Assembly: GCF_003428645.1 (NCBI RefSeq)
Contig: NZ_QVQH01000006.1
Coordinates: 124,001-188,000 of the forward strand
Direction of reading: 5' to 3'
Origin: Geodermatophilus marinus
GTDB taxonomy: Bacteria > Actinomycetota > Actinomycetes > Mycobacteriales > Geodermatophilaceae
DNA: 64,000 nt
Below the pieces are notes generated by a model that saw only the letters and a program-made list of their open reading frames with translations, searched no databases and was not told the DNA's origin. The position numbers and the translations under genes were made by a program. Within the stretch, counting starts at the first letter, position 1. The number at the start of each line of letters is the position of its first letter. Positions 11,082 to 20,197 of this stretch are shown piece after piece.

Positions 11082-12020
11082 GTGAGCGCGACGCGCACGA
11101 CGACCGTGCCGCCGGAGACCCCTGCGGCGACCCCGCCGGCGCCGCGCCGGGTGCGCCCGCCGCGCTGGCTGGACCTGCGCCTCGTGCTCGGGGTCCTCCT
11201 CGTGCTCGGGTCGGTCCTGGTGGGCGCCCGGGTCGTGGGCGCGGCCGACGCGACCGTCCCGGTGTGGGCCGCGGCGGGCGACCTGGCCCCCGGCACGGTG
11301 GTCGACGAGGCGGACCTCGTCGCGGTCGACGTGCGGCTGGACGACGCGGCGGGCGCCTACCTGGCCACCAGCACCCGACCCGGGGGGCGCACGCTCGCCC
11401 GCGCGGTCGGCGCCGGGGAGCTGCTGCCCCGCTCGGCGCTCGAGGAGCCGGCCCGGCTCGTGCAGGTGGCCCTGCCGGTGCAGGCGGGGTTCGTGCCACC
11501 GGGTCTGGACCGGGGGCAGGTCGTGGACGTGTACGCGGTGGCCGACCCGGCTGCGGGCGCGGTGGCCGCCGGTGCCCCCGGCGTCTCGCTGGTCGTCGGC
11601 CTGGCACCGGTGCAGGCGGTCTCCGGTCGCTCGGAGGGTGTGCTCTCGACGGCGACGACGACCGTCCAGGTGGTCGTCTCGGTGGCCGAGGACGACGCCG
11701 CGGCGGTGCTGGCCGCGATCGGCGGCCGGCCGCTCGTCGTGGTCGTGCACGACTCCGTCGACGCCGGCGAGGGGGCACCCCCGGCCGTGGGCGCGGCGGC
11801 CGCGCCGACCGCCGGGGCGACGTCGCGCGCCCCGGCCACCGGCGGGGCGGCCGCCCGCAGCGGGACGTCGGCGGCCCCGTCGACCGCCCCGTCGACCGCC
11901 CGGTCGACCGGCGGCGGGTCGGCCCGCACCGGGTCCCCGACGACCGCCCCGGCCGCGAGCGCGTCCCCCGCCCGCACCGGGACGTCCGCCCCGGCGAGCA
12001 CCACCCGGCCGGCGGGCTGA
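11082..12020 (+). CDS. SAF-domain membrane protein (CpaB/RcpC-like)
   Basis: A 312-residue protein. A Pro-rich cytoplasmic N-terminus (1-30) and one transmembrane helix (about 31-53, LRLVLGVLLVLGSVLVGARVV) are followed by a SAF domain (about 60-130, VPVWAAAGDLAPGTVVDEADL) and a Thr/Ser/Ala/Pro-rich tail. SAF domains occur in CpaB/RcpC, a periplasmic component of Flp/Tad pili. The gene overlaps the TadZ-like ATPase by one base (TGATG), but no TadA, TadB, TadC or pilin follows. GTG 11082 is chosen because the signal-anchor lies at a usual distance and GAGAGGA precedes it. The role is therefore inferred only as envelope assembly. Confidence 0.75.
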   Translation: MSATRTTTVPPETPAATPPAPRRVRPPRWLDLRLVLGVLLVLGSVLVGARVVGAADATVPVWAAAGDLAPGTVVDEADLVAVDVRLDDAAGAYLATSTRPGGRTLARAVGAGELLPRSALEEPARLVQVALPVQAGFVPPGLDRGQVVDVYAVADPAAGAVAAGAPGVSLVVGLAPVQAVSGRSEGVLSTATTTVQVVVSVAEDDAAAVLAAIGGRPLVVVVHDSVDAGEGAPPAVGAAAAPTAGATSRAPATGGAAARSGTSAAPSTAPSTARSTGGGSARTGSPTTAPAASASPARTGTSAPASTTRPAG

Positions 12021-13318
12021 TGGGCGTCCGGGTCTTCACCGCCGTCAGCGGCGGTGGCTGGGAGTCCGAGCTGGTCGGGGAGCTGGACCGGGCCGACCAC
12101 GGGGTGACCGTCGTCCGGCGCTGCGTCGACCTGGCCGAGCTGCTCGCCGCCGCTGCCACCGGCACGGGCCAGGCGGCGCTGCTGTCGGCCGACCTCCGCC
12201 GGCTGGACGGGGATGCGGTGGCCCGGCTGGCCGCCGCCGGCGTGGCCGTGGTGGGGCTGGTGGAGCGGGGCGACGAGCGCGCCGCCGAGCGGCTGCGGGC
12301 GCTGGGGGTCGAGCGGGTCCTGCCGGCCGACGCCGCCCCCGAGCAGATCGCCGCCGCCCTCCGCGCGGCGGTGGCCGGGGAGGTGCCCACCGGCCGGGAC
12401 GTCGCGGACCCGCTCGCGGCGCTGCCGGCCGCGCGCCGCCCGCGCGAGGAGCGGGACGCCGGGCCGGCGACGGGCCGGGTCGTGGCGGTGTGGGGCCCCA
12501 CGGGTGCTCCTGGCCGCACCACGGTCGCCGTGGGGCTGGCCGACGAGGCGGCCCGCCTCGGGGTGCGCACGCTGCTGGTCGACGCCGAGGTCTACGGCGG
12601 GGTGGTCGCCCAGGTGCTCGGGCTGCTCGACGAGTCGCCGGGGCTGGCCGGTGCCGCGCGCCAGGCCGCCGCGGGCGCCCTGGACACCGCTGCGCTGGCC
12701 CGGCTGTCCTGGACGGTGCGCCCCGGGCTGAGCGTGCTCACCGGGCTGGCTCGTGCGGACCGCTGGCCGGAGCTGCGCCCCCAGGCGCTCGCCGCGGTGC
12801 TGGCGCAGGCGCGCCGGGCGGCTGACCTGGTGGTGGTCGACTGCTCGTTCAGCCTGGAGGAGGACGAGGAGCTCTCCTTCGACACCGCGGCGCCCCGGCG
12901 CAACGGGGCCACGCTGACGGTGCTCGAGGAGGCCGACACCGTGCTGTGCGTGAGCGGCGCCGACCCGGTCGCCCTGCAGCGCAGCATCCGGGCGCTGGGT
13001 GACCTGCGCGACGCCCTGCCCGACGTCGAGCCGGTGGTCGTGGTCAACCAGGTGCGGCGCGGCCCCGTGCCGGGCGACCCCCGCCGGGAGATCGCCGCGG
13101 CGCTGGAGCGCTTCACCGGCCTCGGGGTCGCCGCCTTCCTGCCGGCCGACCGGCGGGCGACGGACGCGGCGCTGGCCGGTGGCCGGACGCTGGCCGAGGC
13201 GGCGCCCGGGTCGCCGCTGCGGGCCGCGCTGGGCGACCTCGCCGCCCGGATCGCCGGGAGCCCCGCCCCGTCGGCGCGCCGGGGACGCCGGCGGGCCGGG
13301 GTGCGCCGGTCGGTGTGA
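12020..13318 (+). CDS. TadZ/CpaE-like MinD-family P-loop ATPase
   Basis: A 432-residue protein. The N-terminal ~130 residues look like a receiver-like or atypical regulator domain (ALLSADLRRLDGDAVARL). The C-terminal part is a MinD/ParA-type ATPase (about 155-415) with GPTGAPGRTT at the Walker A position, DAEVYGG at A', and the LVVVDCS strand. Lysine of Walker A is replaced by Arg, so nucleotide use may differ from canonical MinD. TadZ/CpaE proteins place Flp/Tad machines at the cell pole. It overlaps the SAF gene by one base and must be translated with it. The rest of a Tad system is not in the window. Confidence 0.75.
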   Translation: MGVRVFTAVSGGGWESELVGELDRADHGVTVVRRCVDLAELLAAAATGTGQAALLSADLRRLDGDAVARLAAAGVAVVGLVERGDERAAERLRALGVERVLPADAAPEQIAAALRAAVAGEVPTGRDVADPLAALPAARRPREERDAGPATGRVVAVWGPTGAPGRTTVAVGLADEAARLGVRTLLVDAEVYGGVVAQVLGLLDESPGLAGAARQAAAGALDTAALARLSWTVRPGLSVLTGLARADRWPELRPQALAAVLAQARRAADLVVVDCSFSLEEDEELSFDTAAPRRNGATLTVLEEADTVLCVSGADPVALQRSIRALGDLRDALPDVEPVVVVNQVRRGPVPGDPRREIAAALERFTGLGVAAFLPADRRATDAALAGGRTLAEAAPGSPLRAALGDLAARIAGSPAPSARRGRRRAGVRRSV

Positions 13319-13397
13319 CCTCGCTCCGGGCGCGCCGTCCGGGTGCCGCGGGCAGGGCGGGGGCCGTAGCGTGGCGGGCCCGATCGGGAGGAGGCCG

Positions 13398-14780
13398 ATG
13401 GCCGAGCGGTTGACCACCCTGGACGCGTCGTTCCTGTACCTGGAACGGCCCGGGAGCCCGATGCACGTCTCCGGGGTGCTGGTGCTCGACCCGCCGCCGG
13501 GCGGTGTCGACGACGTCGCCGCGCTCGTCGAGGCGCGCCTGCCGCTGGTGCCGCGCTACCGGCAGCGGGTGCTCGAGGTGCCGGGGCACCTCGCCGACCC
13601 GGTGTGGGCCGACGACCCGGACTTCGACGTCGAGTACCACCTGCGGCGCTCGGCGGTGCCCCGCCCGGGCGCGCAGGTGCAGCTGCTGGACCTGGTCTCG
13701 CGCGTGACGTCGCGGCCCCTGGACCGGAATCGACCGCTGTGGGAGGTGTACCTGGTCGAGGGGCTGGCCGACGGCCGCATCGCGGTCATCACCAAGACCC
13801 ACCCGGCCCTCGTCGACGGTCTGGGCACGGTCGACATCGGGCAGGTGCTGCTGGACCCGGCGCCGGACGCCCCGGTGCCCGCCCCCGAGCCGTGGCGCCC
13901 GCGACGGCTGCCCAGCGGGGTGCAGCTCGTCGGCGAGGCGGTGGGGGAGTACGTGCAGCGCCCGTCGGCGGCCTGGGACGCGGCCCGGGCGGCGGTCACC
14001 GACGTGCGGACGACGAGCGCCCGGGTGACCCGGGTGGCCGGCGGGGTGCTGCAGGCGGCGCGGTCGGCGCTGTCCGCCGCGCCGCACAGCCCGCTCAACG
14101 CCGGCCGCGGCAGCCAGCGGCGGGTCGCGGTGGCGCGCGCGGACCTCGACGACGTCAAGGCGGTGCGCAAGGCGCACGGCGGCACGGTCAACGACGTGCT
14201 GCTGGCCGTCGTCTCGGGCGCGCTGCGCGACTGGTTGCTCTCCCGGGGGGAGGCGGTCCTGGGGTCCACGACCGTCCGCGCGCTGGTCCCGGTGTCGGTG
14301 CAGGGCGAGGGGGAGGACGCCCCCGGCAGCCGGGTCTCCAGCTACCTGGTCGACCTGCCGGTCGGCGAGCCCAACCCCCGGGTCCGGCTGGCGCGGCTGA
14401 GCTACGCGATGCGCGGGGTCACCCACCACGGCCGGTCCGTGGGGGCCGAGACGCTCATCGCCCTCACCGGGTTCGCGCCGCCCACGCTGCACGCGCTCGG
14501 GGCCCGCGCGGCCCGGGGGCTCAGCCGGCGGGTGGCCAACCTGGTCGTCACCAACGTCCCCGGCCCCCAGCTGCCGCTGTACGCCGCGGGCGCCCGCATG
14601 CGCGAGGTCTTCCCGGTCATCCCGCTGGCGCCCGGCCAGGGGCTGTCGATCGGCATCACCAGCTATGACGGCCGGGTCTTCTTCGGCCTGAACGCCGACC
14701 GGGACACCGTGGGCGACGTGGACGTGCTGGCCGACCTGCTGGAGCAGGAGGTCGGCGTCCTCGCCGGCACCGCGGGCTGA
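13398..14780 (+). CDS. Wax ester synthase / diacylglycerol acyltransferase (WS/DGAT family)
   Basis: A 460-residue acyltransferase of the bacterial WS/DGAT family, which makes triacylglycerols or wax esters from acyl-CoA at the membrane. It starts with the family signature LTTLDASFLYLERPGSPMHV. The acyltransferase motif, normally HHxxxDG, is HPALVDG near residue 135, so the second His is Pro. Late motifs NDVLLAVVSGALRDWL and VVTNVPGPQLPLY are present. ATG 13398 has GGGAGGAGG upstream and a -10-like TAGCGT at 13367-13372. Its C-terminal half is antisense to the in-frame extension of the FtsK-like gene. Confidence 0.88.
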   Translation: MAERLTTLDASFLYLERPGSPMHVSGVLVLDPPPGGVDDVAALVEARLPLVPRYRQRVLEVPGHLADPVWADDPDFDVEYHLRRSAVPRPGAQVQLLDLVSRVTSRPLDRNRPLWEVYLVEGLADGRIAVITKTHPALVDGLGTVDIGQVLLDPAPDAPVPAPEPWRPRRLPSGVQLVGEAVGEYVQRPSAAWDAARAAVTDVRTTSARVTRVAGGVLQAARSALSAAPHSPLNAGRGSQRRVAVARADLDDVKAVRKAHGGTVNDVLLAVVSGALRDWLLSRGEAVLGSTTVRALVPVSVQGEGEDAPGSRVSSYLVDLPVGEPNPRVRLARLSYAMRGVTHHGRSVGAETLIALTGFAPPTLHALGARAARGLSRRVANLVVTNVPGPQLPLYAAGARMREVFPVIPLAPGQGLSIGITSYDGRVFFGLNADRDTVGDVDVLADLLEQEVGVLAGTAG

Positions 14781-14879
14781 CCCTCGGCCCCCGGGCTGAC
14801 CCTCGGCCCCCCGGCCGCTCGAGGACCCGGGATACCGTCGTCCGTCCCGAGTCCGTCCCGTGATCGAGGAGTCCCCCGG

Positions 14880-15392
14880 GTGCGCGTGTACCTGCCTGCC
14901 ACCACCACCGCGCTGCGGACCCTGGTCGACGACGGCCGCCTGCCCGGTCCGCACACCGCCTTCGCCGTGACGCCGGGCCTGCGCTCCTCCTACCCGGTCA
15001 GCGACGCCGAGGCCGACACCGAGGAGCTCGAGTACGCCGCTCTGCTGGCGGCCGCCCGTGCGAGCCTGCGGCTGGTCGACGTGGACCCCTCGGCCGCCCG
15101 GCGGAGGGTCGTCGTCGCCGCCGACGTGCCGGACGCGCGCGTCGCCGAGCTGACCGACCCCGACGTCGACCACGGTGCGGTCCGGGTGGAGGACGACATC
15201 GCGCTCGGCGACGTCGCGAGCGCCCACGTCGACGGTGCCGAGGCCGAGGCCGACGTCTCGGCCGCGGTCGCGGTGGTGCTCGAGGCCGACCTCGGCAGCG
15301 AGGACGCCCAGTTCGTCGTGGACCAGGCGGAGGGGCACGAGCTCGCCTGGTACGCCCGGCAGGAGATCGGGGCCGTGCTCGAGCTGCTGTGA
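14880..15392 (+). CDS. DUF6912 family protein
   Basis: A 170-residue acidic protein (MRVYLPATTTALRTLVDDG, then FAVTPGLRSSYP, EELEYAALLAAARASLRL). This pattern is the actinobacterial DUF6912 family, whose function is not known. GAGGAG lies about 10 bases before the GTG and a TACCGT -10-like element at 14833-14838 gives it its own promoter. Its 3' end faces the FtsK-like gene on the opposite strand. No minus-strand stop codon exists in any frame between 15000 and the end of that gene. Confidence 0.75.
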   Translation: MRVYLPATTTALRTLVDDGRLPGPHTAFAVTPGLRSSYPVSDAEADTEELEYAALLAAARASLRLVDVDPSAARRRVVVAADVPDARVAELTDPDVDHGAVRVEDDIALGDVASAHVDGAEAEADVSAAVAVVLEADLGSEDAQFVVDQAEGHELAWYARQEIGAVLELL

Positions 15393-15395
15393 TGC

Positions 15396-18300
15396 CGGCG
15401 GCGGCCGTGCCGGGCGGTCGTCGGCCGGGGACCGCCCGGCGCCCGACCGCCGGGCCACCTGCACGCGGTGGACGGTCCCGGCGCTGACCAGCCACCCGGA
15501 CCCGGGGCGCACCGGCAGCAGGGTGCGGGGCAGGCGCACCCCCAGCAGGTCGCCGTCGGCCGGGCCGCCACCGAGGAACAGGCCGCTGCGCCGGCGCCGC
15601 AACGCCGGGACCGGCCCCTGGTAGCCGGCCGCGAGCGCACCGGCCGAACCGCCCACGAGGAACCCCAGCCGCCCGTCGAGGCCGCGGTCCGCGCCGAGCG
15701 CGAGCACCGGCGCGTCGCCGAGGGCGTCCAGGTCCTCCACGACGACGAGGCCCGGCCGGCCCGCGAGGCCCTCCAGCCAGCTCCCGAAGGCGGCGGTGTC
15801 GTCGGCGGGCACCTCCCGACCGGCGCCCGAGCCGCCCGCTGTCCCCGCGGCCGTGCGCACCACGCGGAGCGTGGGCGTCCCGAGCGCGGCGGCGTGGGCG
15901 GCGAGGTGGCGGACGGCGGTCCGCCGCCCGCTCCCGGGCAGACCGGCGACCAGCAGGCCACCCCCGTCGGCCAGGTCGACGCCGAGGACGGTCCCCTCGT
16001 CCCCGCCCGGCCCCACCGGAAGCCACGGCAGCTCACCTGCGGCGCGGGCGTCGTCCCCGGCGGCCGTGCTCCCGCCAGCCGCGTTCCCGGTGGCCGCGCC
16101 CCCGGTGGCCGTGCGCCGGGCGTCGGCCGGCTCCCGGGGCAGCGGCAGCACCGGCGCCGGGGGCAGCTCCGCCACGTGGAGGGCGTCCGGGTGGCGGCCG
16201 CGCCGGCCGGCCTCCGGCAGCGACCGGGGCAGCGCCAGCTGGCACTCCAGGCCCTCCTCGCCCAGCAGCGCTCGTCCGGGCGGGCGGTGCCCCGGCACGG
16301 CCCGTGCGGGGACCCCGGCGAGCACGTAGTCGGCCCGGTCGGCCAGCGGCAGCAGCAGCCGGGTGCCGACCGCGGCCGCCAGCCGGCTCCCGGGTACGAA
16401 CCGGTCACCGGTGAGCAGGCAGGTGAGGCCGGCGGCCGCCCCCTCCCGGACCAGCCGGGTCAGGGACGCGGCACCGCGACCGGGATCCCCGTCGTCGAGC
16501 TCGGCGCCGAGCGCCTCGACACCGTCCACGAGCAGCAGCAGCGCCGGGCGCGCCCGGTCCGGGTCCGCTCGCCGCGCGGCGACCTCCTGCCCCAGCCGCT
16601 CCACCAGCCGCACGGTGCGGTGCACCTCCCCGCCGCGCACCACGGTGCCCGCGTGCGGGAGGCCGGCGGCGTCCCGGGCCAGCCGGCCACCGCCGTGGTC
16701 GAGCACGTGCACGTGCAGCTCCTCGGGGGACCGGGCGGTGACCGCCTCGGCCAGGACCGCGCGCAGCCACGTGGTGCGGCCGCTGCGGGGACCGCCGACG
16801 GCCAGCCAGCTGCCGCCGCGGTCCGGGTCGAGCTCCAGCGGGTGCTGGGACTGGGACGCCGGGTGGTCCACCAGCCCGATCCGCAGCGGGCGAGCAGCCC
16901 CGGCCGGCTCCCCGAGCGGCAGGGCGGCCAGGTCGTCGGCCTGCACGCGGTCGGGCAGCGGCGGGCGCCAGGGACGGTGCGGTGGGGGGAGGCCCTCCTC
17001 CCGCGCCCGGCGGGCCAACGCGGGCACCGCCCGTGCCAGGTCGGAAGGCCCTCCGGGCTGTTCCGCGGCGGCCGCCGGGGGGCGGTCCGGCCACCGCCAC
17101 GGGGCCACCCGGACGGCGCCCCCCGCGGTGGGCGGGTGGCCGGCGACCCGCGCGACCTGCACCAGCTCGGGGGCCGCGCCACCCACCCGCACCAGCGCCC
17201 GGCCGGGGACGTCGGCGGGCAGCCACGCCGCGGCGGGCAGGCCGAGCACGTCCCGGGACTCGGCCTCGTCGGTGGTGCGCAGGCAGATGCGCAGGGAGCA
17301 GTTGGCCCGGATCTCGGGGGAGACCACGCCGGCCGGGCGCTGGGTCGCCAGGACGAGGTGGACGCCCAGGGAGCGGCCGCGCTGGGCGATGCCGACCAGG
17401 CCCGGGAGGAAGTCGGGCTGGTCCTCGGCCAGGCCGGCGAACTCGTCGACCACGATCACCAGCCGGGCGGCGTCGACGTCGGCCGGGAGCGCGGCGAGGT
17501 CCGCGACCCCGTGCCGGGCCAGCAGCCGCTCGCGCCGGGTCAGCTCGGCACCCAGCGACCGCAGGGCCCGGGTGGTCCCCGCCGAGTCGAGGTCGGTGAC
17601 CACCCCGACGGTGTGCGGGAGCCGTGCCGCCTCGGCGAACGCGGCGCCACCCTTGTAGTCGACCAGGAGGAAGGCGCACCGGTCCGGCGGGTGGGCCAGG
17701 GCGAGCCCCAGGACGAGCGTCTGCAGGAGCTCGGACTTCCCGGAGCCGGTGGTCCCCGCGACGAGCGCGTGGGGCCCGTCCCGGCACAGGTCGAGCGCGA
17801 GCGGGCCGGTGGTGGTGCGGCCGAGCGGGAACACCAGCGACCGGCGGTCGCGCGGCCACGTCCCCCCGGTGCTCCCCCCGGCCACGGGCGTCACGCCCGG
17901 CCGGGGCAGGTCGAGCAGGCGGACCCCCCGGGGCAGACCCCCACCCACCCGGGCCGGCTGCAGGGCGGCGAGCCCCCGGGCGACCTCGCCGGCGACCGCC
18001 GTCGCGAGCCGGTCGACGGTGACGCCGGCCCGGTCGGCGGCGTCGGGCACCGCGAGCAGCCCCGCGGACCCCGTCTCGCCCTCCAGCCGCAGCCGGGCGC
18101 CGGGGACCACCGGTGGCTCCCCGCCCGCACCCGCCCGGGCGAGGGTGAGGACCCGCCGCGACCGGGCCTCGCACAGGGCCGCGCGGGTGCGGGGGCCCAG
18201 CGGGCCGTCGACCACGACGACCGTCCAGCCGACCTGCCCGGGGGCGCCGGGGCCGGCGCCGCCCAGGGCGGTCACCCAGGCCAGGGCGGCGTCCTCGCCG

Positions 18301-19652
18301 GTGGCGGTGTGGACGGCCCCCGCCGGCAGGTGGGGGAGCCAGCGCAGCCACGACCACGAGTCCAGCCTGGGGCGCTCGACCAGCAGCGCCAGACGGAGCT
18401 GCCCGGGAGGGAGCAGGACGGCGAGCTGGGTGACCAGCGCGGCGACCACCCCGGTCGCCACGGGTTCCGGGCCGCTCACCCCCAGGCCCCCGGCGGCCGC
18501 GAGGTCCACGGTCACGGGCCGGCGGGCCGAGGCGGCGGGCCGCCGCTGTCCGTCGGCCTCCACGAAGGTGACCCGCGACGCCCCGGGGGCGCTCCCGATC
18601 CGGACCACGACGGCGTCGGGGTCCTCCGCGGCGCGCTGCCACAGCGGGGCTGTGCGCCGGCGGACGGCACCGCAGACCACGGCGAGGTCGGGGTGCTCCC
18701 GCTCGGCCGCGCGGTCGTCGTCCGCGACGGCCGCCGCGACGCGGTCCTCGGCCTCCTGCAGGGACGCCGCGTGCGCGCGGGCGGCGCGGCGTCCGGTCCG
18801 CCGCCCCGCCGACCGGTCGGCCAGCCAGGTGCCCACCCCGACGAGCGGGCCGAGCAGGCCGAACAGCAGGAGGACGGGTGACGACAGCACCCAGGCGAGG
18901 GTCAGCCCGGCGGCGCCGGGCAGGACCAGGGCGACCCAGGGGAGGCGGCGCGGCGGCGCCACGCCGGGTTCGGCGGGCAGGGCGACCTCGACCGGTTCAC
19001 CGCCGGGTGACGTCCGGGGCACCGGGTCCACGCGCACCCGCCCGCCCGGTGCCGGCGCGAGCCCGACCGGCAGGCCCTGCGGGCCGGCGACGGTGAGCGT
19101 GCTCGCCCCCACCCGCAGGAGCGCACCAGGCGGCCAGGCCCGACCCGCGGGGCCGACCGGGTCGCCACCGAGCGAGGTCCCGTTGGTCGACCCGAGGTCG
19201 CGCACCACCGGCCCGTCGGCACCCACCTCGACCAGCGCGTGGCACCGCGAGACGTCGGGGTCGTCGAGGGCGACGGTGGCCCCCGCCCCCCGGCCGACCA
19301 GGTGGCGGCCCCGGGTCAGCGCGGTGGTCTTCCCCGCCGACGGCCCGCCCACCACCCGCAGCTCCAGCGCGCTCACGGCCTCCGGCCGGCACGCGCCGGC
19401 GGCGGGACCGCCGAGGCCGAGCACCGCCCCGTGCGCGAGGGCAGGGTGTTCGAGGAGCGTCTCCGGGGGGAGCCGGGTCGGCCCGCTCCAGACCTCGCCC
19501 GGCCCGCTCCCGGGCAGCGACCCGAGCGCGGCCACCACGGCGTCGAGCCGCTCGCCGTCGTGCGCGGTGACGACCACGTCGTGCGGGCGACCGCCGACCA
19601 CGAGGGTCCAGCACCGGGTGACGGGCGGGGAGGAGGGCGGTCCGGCAGGCAC
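15396..19652 (-). CDS. FHA-domain FtsK/SpoIIIE (EccC-like) ATPase; 3' end has no stop codon
   Basis: About 1420 residues resemble a type VII secretion ATPase. In order: a ubiquitin-like N-terminus, an FHA domain (about 97-175; VGRG, DVSRCHAL, DLGSTNGTSL), two transmembrane helices (238-277), then three FtsK-like ATPase modules. Module 1 has an intact Walker A (GTTGSGKS, about 631) and Walker B VIVVDEFAGL. Modules 2 (GGPRSGRTT) and 3 (GLPGSGRRT) have Arg instead of Lys. The family end (VSAGTVHRVQVARR) falls near 15,450, but the frame stays open to 13113, through the antisense of two genes. The end given is therefore a domain limit, not a stop. GTG 19652 is preferred to GTG 19751 because the upstream stretch carries intergenic CTGTGGACGG motifs. 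Divergent from the WXG100 gene. Confidence 0.75.
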
Positions 19653-19701
19653 GCGCCCACCGTGCGGCCCCGGCCCCGGGGCTGCGGCGCCCGGGACCCG
19701 G

Positions 19702-19730
19702 CTGTGGACGGGCGGCCGCGCTGTGGACGG
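19702..19730. promoter_or_regulatory. Two CTGTGGACGG motifs between divergent FtsK-like and WXG100 genes
   Basis: CTGTGGACGG occurs at 19702-19711 and 19721-19730 as a direct repeat with a 19-base period. The same decamer or its complement recurs in other intergenic regions of the window. Confidence 0.4.
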
Positions 19731-19801
19731 GGCGCCGGCCCCCGGGGCCACCCGCCCTAGCGTCCGGACGACCGGGAGGTGCCCGGGCAGGAGGAGGACA
19801 C

Positions 19802-20095
19802 GTGAAGGTCGACATCGCCACGCTGCAGTCGATGGCGGGCCGCTGCCGCGCCGAGGCGGCCGACACCGCAGGTCGGCACGCCGCGCTCTCGGCCGGGCTC
19901 GACGGGTCGGTCCTGGACGGGTGGACCGACAGCCAGGCCGCGCTGCGGTTCGCCGAGCTGCACGAGCGGTGGCGGGCCAGCGCGCAGGGGGTGAGCGACG
20001 CGCTCACCGGGATGGGCACGCTGCTCGAGGGGGTGGCCGCGTCCTACCAGCAGCACGAGGCGGAGGTCGCGGCCCGCATCGGTGCGTTGCTGTGA
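19802..20095 (+). CDS. WXG100-family (Esx-like) protein
   Basis: A 97-residue protein of the right size and helical-hairpin pattern for WXG100 substrates of type VII secretion. The first helix spans about 5-33. The turn holds GWTDSQAALRF, where the usual W-x-G is W-T-D. A second amphipathic helix with LHERWRASAQGVSDALTGM follows. It has no clear C-terminal YxxxD/E signal; the end is EAEVAARIGALL. GTG 19802 is preceded by GGAGGA at 3-4 bases, and TAGCGT at 19758-19763 is a likely -10. It is divergent from the EccC-like ATPase, its presumed partner. Confidence 0.8.
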   Translation: MKVDIATLQSMAGRCRAEAADTAGRHAALSAGLDGSVLDGWTDSQAALRFAELHERWRASAQGVSDALTGMGTLLEGVAASYQQHEAEVAARIGALL

Positions 20096-20197
20096 CCGGC
20101 CACGGCCCCCTGCCCCGGCTGCCCTGACCGGCCACGCCGTCGGCGTGCCCGTCGACCGCGTCGCCGGGGCGCCGACGGCCTCCCCGCGTCCGCCGGG

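Noticed and set aside
10609-12570. Minus-strand frame of 653 residues containing the BldC-like protein at its end
   Set aside because: Only the last 93 residues match a family. The upstream part is antisense to the SAF and TadZ-like genes.
15468-18881. Plus-strand frame of 1137 residues over the FtsK-like gene
   Set aside because: It is antisense to strong ATPase motifs and is Gly/Gln/Arg low complexity.
19283-19345. P-loop-like GGPSAGKTT just before the FHA domain of the FtsK-like protein
   Set aside because: The same position in FHA proteins is a Gly-rich lead-in strand (GGPxAG...GRHxxGR). It is not at the start of an ATPase fold, so the Walker-like look is coincidental.
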